Assembly (NCBI GenBank): GCA_946699065.1 | Contig: CAMPDV010000145.1 | Location: forward strand, 62,001-126,000 | Length of the DNA stretch: 64,000 nt | Direction: 5' to 3' | DNA from: Loxodes magnus | Lineage: Eukaryota; Ciliophora; Karyorelictea; Loxodida; Loxodidae | Shown here: positions 39,441 to 50,343 of the stretch, in pieces | Numbering within the stretch: position 1 is the stretch's first letter | How the letters are laid out: every line of letters starts with the position of its first letter | Notes under the pieces: model-generated | The model's input: the letters and a program-made list of their open reading frames with translations, nothing else | Database searches by the model: none | Told to the model about the DNA's origin: nothing | Made by a program: the position numbers and the translations under genes

Positions 39441-40845
39441 TTAATTTTCTAGTTAAAAATTGAGTAAATTAAGTTTTTTAATTAGATATATCATTTAACA
39501 ATTTTCCTCAAATAAATTTATTTTATTGATATTAAAAATAAGTAATTTTGTGAATTAATCTTTTAAATTAAAAATTTATAAACATGTTCTTTTTATTTTT
39601 AAATATGTAAAAGAATTGCTTCCATTTATATACAATAATAATAAAAAATATTAGTTTAGTTTCATCATAAAAATCATTGATAACAGAAAACGCTTAGGAA
39701 AGAAGAAAATTCTTCTTATTTGAGTAAGATTAATTTTCATATCTACAAATTAAAAACACTTAAATAGTTCATAAATTAAATTTATATTTTACCGCTATTA
39801 TCTTTTTTAAATTTTTTTATTTAAAATACAATATAAGAATTTTATGCTTTTTATATTGTTAAATTTTATAACCTATTAAATTTAAAAATTTTTATGTTTG
39901 TTTTTTACATACTAAAATAAAAAAACATCTAATATGTTTTTTTATATTTTATAATTCAGGATTTCTTTCTATTTTTCTGCTATCACAAAAATCTATAAAA
40001 TTCATTCCGTCCTCATTCTCTGGTAGTATAAAAAGTTGAGAAAATTTTTTTCATATTAAAAGCTTTTTAACTACTCCTATTTTCTTGGTTTTATCACTAT
40101 TTACTCTTATTTTTTTCTTTAAATTTTAAATTTTTTTTTTTTCTCTCTTAAAAATATTTAACTTACAATTTGATTTCTATATTGATATAAAATAATTTAC
40201 ATTTAATTTTAGTTATATTTTATACTTTTTTATATAATAGTAAAAATAAACTATTTAATCTCCTTTTTTGATTTGCTAATTTATTTTAGAAATAAAAATT
40301 TAATTATTCCATTAATTGCTTTTAATTTCCTTTTTTCCAATTTAAATTTTTTATTTCTAAAATTAAAAATATTTTGTTCCATCTTAAAAATATTATTGAT
40401 ATAAATGCAATGCAAACAACTATTTTATTTTCATAAACTTCTAAAACTTTATATTTCTCTTTCCACTTTTAAAGATTTTGAAACATTTGATAAATTTACT
40501 CAACTAAAAGACCAAATTTTTGCATCCTATTTCTTTATTAACTAAAAGTTTATTTAGAAGCGAAAAAATCTTTTTAAAAATTTTATTTACAAAATTTTTG
40601 TTCTAAAAAATTATTTTTCTATTACATAATTTTTATATATAATTAATTCCAAATCCTATTTAATTACTCTCAAATTTAAATTTTAAATCGTCCACAATTT
40701 CCTTATTCTATAAAACGCTTTTCAAAAAAGGAACAATTTCTCACGAAATATAATGCTTTTATTTCCAAGTTTCCTATAATAATTTCTATTTTACTTTTTT
40801 ATTCTTTTTTATAAAAGCTTTTAGAATAATTAAAAAATAGAATTT
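39441..40845. other. intergenic, no supported gene
   Basis: Extremely AT-rich with long T runs. Nothing supportable seen. Confidence 0.55.
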
Positions 40846-40849
40846 TTAA

Positions 40850-41145
40850 ATAATTGAAAAGATGGTGGGAGCTGAGAATGCCTTCGTGACAACACTTTCT
40901 GGTTTTATGGCTAGGAACAAGTTCCTTTCCTGTCGCTGAGAAAGTCCCTGGTCAGAGTCATTTTCTGAAGGGAACACTGTCATTGAGATTATCCGCTCTT
41001 GGTAGGGGCTTAAAGCCTGGCTGCTCATAGCGATGGAGCTCCCTAGCAGCTGTGCCTGGAGCACAACAGGATATCCCCGTTATTCCATAAAAAGAGAGCG
41101 TCGGGTCGTGCAATCGGAAAGGAGTTTCCGGTTCAAAAACTTTTT
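40850..41145 (+). ncRNA. candidate structured RNA in a GC-rich island
   Basis: About 285 bp close to 50 percent GC, standing alone in DNA of roughly 15-20 percent GC. It contains several perfect short hairpins: CGGAAA-GGAG-TTTCCG near 41115, AGGAA-CAAG-TTCCT near 40915, ACTTTCT pairing with AGAAAGT across 40898-40948, GGCT-TAA-AGCC near 41010, and GCTGCT pairing with AGCAGC across 41018-41051. The plus strand runs into CTTTTTT at about 41137, a possible RNA polymerase III stop, preceded by GGTTCAAA, which is B-box-like. In AT-rich genomes such isolated GC islands are often non-coding RNAs. A 72-codon minus-strand frame also exists, so a protein or foreign insert is an alternative. I could not match it to SRP RNA, RNase P RNA, U3 or telomerase RNA. 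Strand is a guess. Confidence 0.4.
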
Positions 41146-41852
41146 TAATTGAAATTAATTAAAAAATAGAATTTTTTTTATTTTTCATTTTATTATTAAT
41201 AAGCTCTTTTAAAATTTACAAAATTTATACTATGATGTACCAAAAAATTTGCTGATATAGAAAAATTATAATTAATAAAATTATTTAAAAACTTTTATAA
41301 AAACCAAATTTACCAAATTAATAAATATGTCATATGCTTTCAACCGAAAAAAATTTATTAAATATTTTACTGAAATATATTATTTAGTTCAAATCAAAAT
41401 TTCTATAGCTCATCGTAAAAACCTTCGAAGATAAAAAATGAGGAGCTTAAAAGCCTACAATTTTTTTGCGAGTCTTTTAGCAAATAAAATAATATTTATT
41501 TAAAAAATAAGTTTTCAAATTTTTAGCTTTTAAATAAATAAGTCTAGTAATATTTTAATTCTAAATTTAAACACTGATATTTATATATCTTTTCATATTA
41601 ATTACTTTTTTATGTTAAATGTATTATTTTATAAGGATTACTGTATTTAAATAGAAAATATTATGTTAGAAATTAAATATTTAAAGCATTAATCTATAAA
41701 CTTAAAAACTATACACTTTTTATGAAGTTAAACTTAGTTGCATATCTTTATTTAGCAACTTTACACTTTTTTAAATCAACTAAAATAGATTACTGATTTT
41801 AATTCATTTTTTAATTAGCTTCTTAAATTGTAAAATTTAAATTCTTAATAGT

Positions 41853-43720
41853 TCATGATTCTGTTTAACTTGCGATCTTCCACTTTCTTATCATTTTGTC
41901 ATCCGCACTTGATACTATCCATTTATTGTCCTTACTCAATGCCACAGAATTTAAAGCCTTATTATGACCTTAAAGAGTTTATAAACAATCACCAGTACTA
42001 AAGCTCCATATCTTAATGTAATAGTCATGCGAGCCAGAAATTATAAAACTTGAATCATTACTAAGTTGAATACTTGATATACCTAATGAATGACCATTAA
42101 TAGTTCGAATAAGTTGACCAGTTTCCATGTCCCATATCTTTATTGACTTATCTCAACTTCCCGATACAATTCATTTTTGATTAGAGGAAAAAGCTACAGA
42201 TTTTATTTGACTAGTATGCCCCTAAAAAGTACTCTTTAGCTAACCAGTTGTTAAATCCCATAGCTTTATTGTTTCATCTTTACTTCCTGATAAGATTCAT
42301 CTCTGGTCATTTGATATCGCTACAGATAATACACAATTTGTATGTCCCTTCAAAGTTTTCTTTAACTAACCATTTAGAACGTCCCATATCTTTATCTTGG
42401 TATCTCCACTTCCCGATACGATTAATTCCTGATTAGAGGAAAAAACTACAGACCATACTTACTAAGAATGTCCTAACAAAGTACTCTTTAACTCACCAGT
42501 TGTAAAGTCTCATATCTTTATCGTATGATCAGAACTTCCCGATATAATTAATTTCTGGTCATTTGATATTGCTACAGATCTTACATAATCCGTATGTCCC
42601 TACAAAGTACTCTTTAGCTCACCAGTTGTAAAGTACCAAATTTTAATTGTATTGTCTTTAGAACCAGAGATTATATATTTGTTGTCAGGAGATATAGCTA
42701 CCGAGAAGATTCAATCTGCATGCCCTTGTATGACATTATCTGAATATTAAGAATTACCTTGTCTTTAATCGTAGTTTATTTACATTTTGGCTATTACTTA
42801 TGTTTCTTATGCTTATATTTTGCTTTTCACTTCTTCCAGCCGATCTAATCTTTTTGGTTAAGATGAAAAATTTTAAAAACCTGAAGATGTTGTATCTACT
42901 TGAATTGGGGATTGCTATATCAATTTTTCTAGCATGTTTTAAACAGTTAGCAGATTAGTCCTTTCAGCTGGATCTTATTTTCAACATCCTGATATTATTT
43001 ACTGATACACTTGAGGAATTCCTCAGGCATTTCCTCTCGTTCTCCAGCTCTTATTCCCTCTCTTATAAATTAATCATCAGCCTCACAGTGAGGTATTTTT
43101 CTAGCAGCTATTTCCCAAAAAATAACGCCTAAGGCAAAAATGTCAGACTGTTTGCTATATTTTGGTTTCATATTCATTAACTCTGGAGCCATTCAACGAA
43201 TATTGCCTACCTCTTATTTTGTCGTTAATGATTTTGATTCAGTCCTTACTCGAGATAAGCCAAAATCAGTTATTTTGGCTCTCAAATCCTTGTCTAGTAA
43301 AATATTATTACTCTTGAGATCTCTATGGATAATACTTTTACTATGGATATAATCTAAACCTAAAACAATGTCCAAACTGATTTAGTAACGTAAATTCCAA
43401 CTCAATTCTTATTAATTATGTACTAATTTTCACAAATTTTAAGGTAATAATTCCATTACTAAACACAAAGGAGACTAACAATATCCGTATACATTGATTA
43501 TTCTAGGATGTCTCATTTTTTAAGTCATCTTTATTTCGTTTTCAAAATCTTGCATTCCTTACTCAGTTAAACTTTGATTATACAACTCTTTTATCGCTAT
43601 TTCAATGCTTCCTTACATTAATCCCTTGTATACTACTCCGAAACTTCCCTTAGCTATCTCTTTTAATTTTTAAATCTTAGAGCTTTAGATGACATACTCT
43701 TAATCAAGTTACGAAACCAT
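41853..43720 (-). CDS. protein kinase-WD40 fusion
   Basis: About 616 residues: exon 1 is 43720-42758, exon 2 is 42739-41853, with an 18-nt phase-1 intron at 42740-42757. It starts MVSQLDQEYVIQSSKIQKLK, matching the start of the kinase gene at 35353. The kinase (residues 20-285) looks active: GSFGVV loop, IAIKEL lysine, [24 protein letters not shown] and the subdomain XI pattern ISGCWKQDPAERTN. RWMAPEL and CW-x2-DP resemble the tyrosine-kinase-like group. A short linker ending KMQINYDQRQ crosses the intron into seven WD40 repeats; the last has KDNKWIVS and the end is KIASQTES before TGA. One minus-one shift is needed at 42960/42961, where EEMPEE meets IPQVYQQ; an A seems missing from GGAATTCC. 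It may be a base-call deletion, a recent mutation or frameshifting. Likely a signalling kinase targeted by its propeller. Confidence 0.82.
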
Positions 43721-44029
43721 TTATATTTAATTACAATATATATCAGATAAATATATAAACAAGCAAAAATAAAAAGCCTAAAATAAGTTTTAAGTAATTT
43801 AAGTCTATTTTTTACTCTTTTTCTTTTATCATATTTTAGTATATAAGAACTCATTATTAGCTCAAATATAACTCAGTATGAAAATTAAATTGTAAATTGG
43901 GTTTCCATCTAAAGCAAATAATAGTTAAGATAAAAATTAATTTATATAAATTAATTAAATTAGCGTAGATACATCTTTATTTATTTCGCCGAGGTTAATA
44001 AAAGAAACCAAATTTTATTCTTAAAATAA

Positions 44030-44110
44030 CTTTGATTATAGATCGCGTAGCACCTCAATGGTGAGCAGCTCTTTCTTAATAAAAGTTTAGTAATGTTCTA
44101 GTTTCACCTG
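44030..44110 (-). mobile_element. LINE/SINE 3' tail copy
   Basis: The minus strand reads GAGCTGCTCACCATTGAGGTG, then CTACGCGATCTATAATCAAAG, clearly the same 3' signature as at 26565-26630 and 13785-13850. An ATTT-like tract is not well preserved. The source element is not identifiable. The interval 43721-44029 contains no gene. Confidence 0.55.
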
Positions 44111-44409
44111 GTATCTTTTTTCATATTTTTTTCTTCTCTCTATTTTTTTAAAAATTGATTGCATTAATTTTCTAATTTCTTATGATTCAGTCCGAAAGCA
44201 GAAGTTAGAAGAGACTTGAGAAAAATCTATACTCGTGTCAATTGCTACAATGGAGTTAAATTTTTCTAAGTAAAAGTCATTTCTGATCTCATGTCTTTAG
44301 TTGTTTTGCAATAGCAGACCAGATTAATGACATTTAAAGGGCTTAAATTAATACAGAGGTTCCTCCGCTAAAGCAAACTGATACTTGAGAGTCTTCATGA
44401 TTATATTTT

Positions 44410-44778
44410 TTATATATAAATAATAATAAATAAATATGATTATAGAGACCATAGCATCTCGTTGGGGTGTAGTTCTTTCGATACTAATATTTAATATTAA
44501 TTTTTTTCTCATACTTCTTGCTTTCATTCTGTTCGACCTATTAGTTATATCAGCTTCTTTAAATGGGGAATCTGCTTATAAAAATTATTCTTGAGGTTTG
44601 AACCATATGCTCCGTTTTTCTTGAATAAGATCCAAATAAGAAAATTAAGTCATTAGAAGGCCCGTCAAAAAACTTTCATACTATAGCGAGAAAGTTGGAC
44701 TTGTCTCTTCCGAGTTTGTTCACCCTTCCTCGTAGTGGCGTCTACTGTGAGATTACTCTTAATGTAGTATATACTAAT
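44410..44778 (-). mobile_element. SINE copy B
   Basis: Inverted relative to copy A and aligned over almost its whole length. The minus strand shares GTATATACT near 44770, then GAGGAAGG(G)TGAACAA...CTC, TATGAAAGTTT, TTGACGGGCCTTCTAAT, CTTATTTGGATCTTA.TCAAGAA and GCAGATTCCC.ATTT...AGAAGCTGA. It ends GAGATGCTATGG, CTCTATAATCA and an ATTTATTTATT tail at 44410-44440. About the first 60 bp of the head are missing. Moderate divergence from copy A suggests an old family. Confidence 0.72.
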
Positions 44779-47700
44779 ATTTAATTAAGGCTTTTAGATT
44801 TTAATTCTATTATTAAAGATTACCTTTTATCTTTATTTATTTAGTCATCTAAAAGACGTTTTATTAAGAACATATAAAAGCTTTCTTAATAAATTTAAAA
44901 AGATTGAATCATTAGCTAAATTTGTTTATACATGTTTAACTAAAAAAATCTGCATATTAAGATATCTTAGATTATTAATCCAGTTATATATAAATCTTAA
45001 TATTTATCTTTTTTTTAATTGGTTGAAACATCTTATGATAGCCTATATTCGTTTATTCCTTACTTTAGTAATATTTATAATATATTATATTTCTCTATTT
45101 TAAATAAATTTCATAATCATTTAGTCTTTTCTCATAAATCAATTTACTTTTTAAAAAACTAACTTAATTATGTTTCAATATATTAGCCCTAGCAACTTTT
45201 CATCTATAGTACAATATTTATTCACAATGATTGCCTCTATTCTAAAACATTTATTTTACTATTTTCACTTATTTTTTTGTAAAGAAATTTTCTTTTTCTC
45301 AACAATTAAAATTATCCTAAATCTAGTATTTTTAAGAAATTTTAATTACTTCTATTTTTAATTTTGTATATCTAAATTTTAAAGCATCCTCTACTTCTTT
45401 AATAATTCTGTTCAGGAATATTAAATATCTAGCTCTTATTTTCTTTCTATATATTAATTTATATTCAATTATTATCCTGCTTTTGTCCAAGTTCTTAAAC
45501 TTTTAATTATTAAATATATTAAACCACCAATAGATAAAATTTGCTTCTTCTAATTGAGAACAAAACGAGATATCTTTAGCATTCTGAGTTAATTGCTTTT
45601 TAGATCTATCTAATAAACTCAAAAATTGATTCTAAATTTAACTGTTTTACCTTTTTTATTCCTTAAAACATACAATTATATTAAAATTTAATTTTATAGA
45701 ATCAAAGCAAAATTTATTATACAAGTGTTTAAAGAATATTTATAATAAGATAAACTTTAGTAATTTCCAGTTAATAGTCCTATTTTAATTAGGTAAACAG
45801 ATTTTATAAAATTAATAAGAAATATCCTAAGAAATTATCGAAAAGCGCATAGAAATAAAGGATAAATACAATGTAAATTGTCTAAGACAGATCTTACTCT
45901 ATATTTACATCTAACTTTATCTTCGATAGTAAGTTTTGGCTTCAATTTAAACAAAAAGCTATTTTTAAGTTATATATTGCTTTTATTCTTTTAAGCTAGA
46001 ATGCCCAATTATACCTTAAGAATATATTATTGTGATGAACCTTTTCTTTTTTTCACATTTTCTAGTCATCAATTATTTCTTTTTTGAGAATTTTTGAAAT
46101 TGCAAACATTTGAAATCCTTTTATTCAAGGACTTAATTATAATAAATATCCCTTGATTTAACTGGTATAACAATTGATCTTCTCAATAAGCATAAAACAT
46201 ATAGATATCTATTTAATCAAAATGATTCTCAAGAGTTTAAACCTTTCAACTTCCTATAAAATATTACATGTCACTCAACTATTTCCTGAGTAAATTATAA
46301 TATCTAACTGAGTTTGTATATCATAAATCTTAGAGACTCTAGTTCAAATACTGGAAAATAATATCTCCAATAATTACCTAAATTTTGTTATTAAATCTAC
46401 CCATTTAATTGCAGATGTTAAACTTTCTTTACTTAACTGCTTTAATAAGTTTTATATATAGTTCTTATAGAACTAATCTTACTTTAATCCTCTTCTTAAT
46501 TTGTTATAATCAGTGCTTTCATTTATTTGAAGATAAATAAAACCATTTATGTTTTACTTTTATATACTACAACTATATTACAGTCTGGAAGCTTTCTAAT
46601 TTGGAAAATATATCTCTTTTCTAGTCTACTAAGTCTATAGAGATTATACTATAAAGATCAGAAAAATAAAGCAATTTTAAGTATTATAAAAAGATAAAAA
46701 AGCTAACTTATAAAATACTTAAGTGCATAGAATGCTTCTTAAATATTAAATAGAGAATTTAGATAAAAGTCTAGTTATTGATAGAAAAATCGGATTTATA
46801 TAAACTGATGATACTATAAATTATAAAGTTATGCTGATTTTCTGCTAATTAAAAATCCTATGAGTATGATAAACTAAATTAGAATTAAATGAATAATAAG
46901 AAGAAAAGTCAATTTTATTTAGATGTTGATTGCTTATACCAATCAAAACTTTAAAAGAGGTCAATATATCAGAATGAATGAACACAGTAAAATCCTTCGC
47001 TAAAAATAAAATTTAAAACTAACTTAATAAATCATGCCATTAAAGGTTGCTTTTTCATATGAATAAATATCAAATATAAATCCAAAAAAATGTTATAATT
47101 AAACTTTAGTACTAAAGTGATTTAGCAAGAAAAAAGAATGAGTTAAGAGATGAAAACAAAATAATAGCTAAAATTATTTGCAGTTCTTATGGAAAATTAA
47201 TATTATTATAAGCAGAAAGCAAAATCCAACGTAATAATTGATTGGATTTTAGAATTTTCTCAAATAACTTAATCTCCATTCAAACATTACTATAGAAAAA
47301 ATATACCCAAGTTTAAGATATGATAAAGAAAATATATGGTAATAATAAGTTGGCAAACAAATTAATAAATGATATTTAAAATAATTACTAAAAAGAAATT
47401 CTTCAAGTAGGAAGAAAAGCATGTTTAAACAATTTAAATCAGAACAGCAATAAAACATAAATGTATATCTACAAAAAATGATTGAATTACTCAATTCTTA
47501 TTAATTTAATTATTATATAGCACTTTCCTTGAGATTGGAAACAAATTTTGCAGGTAATTTACCCTAGAAATTTTCTATGAAACTGTTTTCTTTATTAGAT
47601 AGCAATTTACTTGATATTATACTCTATTAATGTAAATAATATAACAATAGTTTTGATATTTGATGAAATATACAGCGGAAAGTGAATTCTGTAAATATAT

Positions 47701-48035
47701 TTATTACCATGCTTAGAACTTAAATGATAAATGATAATTGATTTTTTTAATTATTATGATACATTAAGTTATTTTTCAAAGAAGAAAAGAAAACTATAAA
47801 ATTTAATTATTCGCTTAAAGTTAAAATTTATATTTAAATGTTCTCTAAGAATCTAAAAATGATAGTACATAAAATGAGATTTATGGATAAAGCATAAGAT
47901 TCGATTATTTAAGGAACATGTAGATTTTTTAGATAAAATAAATGAAAATGCAAGCATTATTTTAAAAATTAATAGCACTGTATTGAATAGTTGACACTAA
48001 ATTAATTGTTAATAAAAAGTTTACAGAACAAATAA
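44779..48035. other. intergenic, no supported gene
   Basis: A 3.3-kb AT-rich stretch with several short chance frames, some T-rich and hydrophobic when translated. I see no conserved domain, RNA or repeat that I can support. Confidence 0.5.
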
Positions 48036-50343
48036 TCATTGTTGCAAATTAAACAGAAGAGAATCCAATTTAGCTAGTTCATCATTAGGATTTGCACTTT
48101 CTAATTGTTCCAACATTTTAAGTCTCTATTCGTTTTTATAATTTAAAGCATGTACATTTAAACTCTATCCATCAGTCATCCCTGATGTCAGTTCAGGACC
48201 TTCATCAATGCCTGGTAAATTTGGTATCAATTTTTCAAGACCGACAGCTTTGATATTTTAAGTATTTATCTTATTTTGTGCCATTTTTACGGGATCAATT
48301 TATTGTTATCCAGGTTCAAGATTTGCAAGTGGAATAAACTTACTATCCCCTTTTAAAGACTACTCAGCTCCTTGAAAATCAAGTTGTGGCTCCTTTAAAT
48401 CAGGAATTTTTCTTTTAGGAAGCTATAAAGGACCTTTTTCATAATCAGGCATTTTAGTATTATAAAAGTACTAACCTCCAGCCCCTGCAACTTAATTTTT
48501 AACTAATGCTGTATAAAGTTCATTCTGTCTTATATCTTCTTCAATCATTCTTTGTCTAAAATCTTCCTTCATTCTGTCAAGTTCCTTAACTGCTTCATAA
48601 CGCTACTCTTATGCTACTTGTGCTTCATTCTAAATCGTAAGAAATTACTTTTAACCTTATTACTTGATCCTTTAGATCATTAGACTAATGATTCATTTCA
48701 TTCCTCAATCTTCAAATTTCGTTATCCAATTAATTTTATAATTTTTTAGTAACTTCAATTGGAACTTCAGTAACAATGTGTTCGCGCTATGAAGTAAAAA
48801 CAGTAGGCGCTTCTTCCACCCTTGTTACTCTTTCAACAACTTATTTTCTTTAAACTTAATTTTCAGCTTATTATTCTATTTCTTTTTAAGGACTATAAGG
48901 TGTCCTTACTCTTTTTCCTTTTCTTTTTTATGTAGCAATAACTACATTTTCAAGATTTTCTCGTTCTAATTATTACAGTTCTTTTTTTCTCCTTTCATGT
49001 TCCGATTTAAATTCCATCTACATTTCGATTCGTTATTTTTCAAGTCTTTCTTCTTCTAGCCTTTCCTCTAAAATTATTTTCCTTTTGTCTTCTTCCTCTC
49101 TCCTTCGTCTTTCTTCCATTTATTCTAGCAAAGACCTTTAATATTCAAATTTCTTTTATGCCTCATTAAGCCTTTAAAACTCTTCCTATGGCATTCTAAC
49201 ATCTGCTGCTTTTGAATATGAAGCAGAGTTAATAGGTTAGTTTTGAGAAGGAGGAGGCTAATAAGACTGCTAGAATGTTTAAGGCTATTGAGGAATAATT
49301 TCAGGAGGATATCTTCCTTATTCTTAGTATTAGTTTGAATATCCTTAAGGTAATAATTGAGGATTTTCTGCCTGAAATTTTTCCATAGTATTGTAGTTTG
49401 GTATTTAATCGTTTGATTGCTTTAATTATTGCTAGCTTTACATACTCTAACCTTTTTCTTCGTAAAATTTCCCTGGATCTTGGAATCTTGAATCATTTCA
49501 ATCATATCTAGGAGGTCTTGTAGCTATTATTTATCCATCTTAATTTCTCATAGGAGCACCACCTCCAGGTTTCCCAAATGGAAAATATTCACTTTGTGCT
49601 TATTTTTCTTACAATTGTTTTTTCTTATCCTGTACATTTTACATTCGTTTGTAAGAATCTTATAATTAGCTTTGCGCCTATTGCTATTTAAGTAATTCTT
49701 GTCGATATTATTATTTTTTTAAGTATTCATCTTTTTGGTCTGACATTGGAATAGAACTTCTCATTTAAGGAGTATTTCCTCTCTGAGCAGGCTAATAAGC
49801 TGACTATTCCTATAAAAGTTTCCTTCTTTCTTGAGATTCTAGATATTGCCTTCTCATCTCTTCTTAATATTTTTTCTTTTATAATTCTCCTTCATTCATT
49901 TTTAAAAAGTGAGCAGATTCATTCCCAATAGGATTTTCAGGGGGGCTATATGACCTCTTAGGTGATTTTTTTCTAATAGATGAATTTTAAAGATTTGATT
50001 AGGGCTATTAAAAGTTATCTTTTCTAGAATTTCTTGCAGGAGATTAAGCAAGTCTGCCTCCATCATTTGAAGAGTAGAATTATTCAAATTACTATTAAAA
50101 TTAAGCATTTTGGTTATTCTATTAGTTAGGTTAAGGAGGTTCATAGTACTATTATTTGAAAACATTAACTAAGTTTTGCTATTATGGATTATTCTAGGGC
50201 TACATTGGAGATTCTATTCCCAGCTTTTAATTTTTTTTCTATTCTCATCTTAAATCTCTTTTAGACTTTCCACTTGAGTTTTAGATTTGCTAAGGATCTC
50301 TATCTTTAGTTAGTAACGCATTGAAATCTTATTTATTCAGCAT
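48036..50343 (-). CDS. Gln/Pro-rich coiled-coil protein, possibly cytoskeletal
   Basis: Predicted 762 residues: exon 1 is 50343-48649, exon 2 is 48629-48036, with a 19-nt intron at 48630-48648. It starts MLNKQDFNALLTKDRDPQQI and ends DELAKLDSLLFNLQQ before TGA. The N-terminal half is Gln/Pro/Ser-rich and low-complexity (YYEPPQPNQQNNQ, KKSPKRSYSPP, PEIIPQQPQTFQQSYQPP). Charged helical stretches interrupt it, and the centre is a strong charged coiled coil (LLEQMEERRRREEEDKRKI, EERLEEERLEKQRIEMQ). A second coil follows across the intron (EAQVAQEQRYEAVKELDRMK), then a Pro/Gly-containing tail. No enzyme motif or membrane segment is present. Composition and layout recall centrosomal or ciliary coiled-coil proteins such as the CSPP1/CCDC66 type, but I cannot claim orthology. 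Very high use of TAA/TAG for Gln. Confidence 0.83.

Noticed and set aside
43663-43854. Minus-strand frame of 63 codons with a hydrophobic segment at the start of the kinase-WD40 gene
   Set aside because: It is out of frame with the kinase. The ATG at 43720 gives a start matching the sister kinase (LDQEYVIQ versus LDQDFIIQ).
44779-48035. Hydrophobic short frames (45.2 and 47.3 kb) as small membrane proteins
   Set aside because: T-rich DNA gives Phe/Leu/Ile-rich translations by chance. No start context, homologous motif or GC rise supports a gene.
49902-50165. 87-codon minus-strand frame
   Set aside because: It is an alternative frame of the 762-residue coiled-coil gene. The true frame reads through TAA/TAG as Gln and gives a continuous low-complexity protein.
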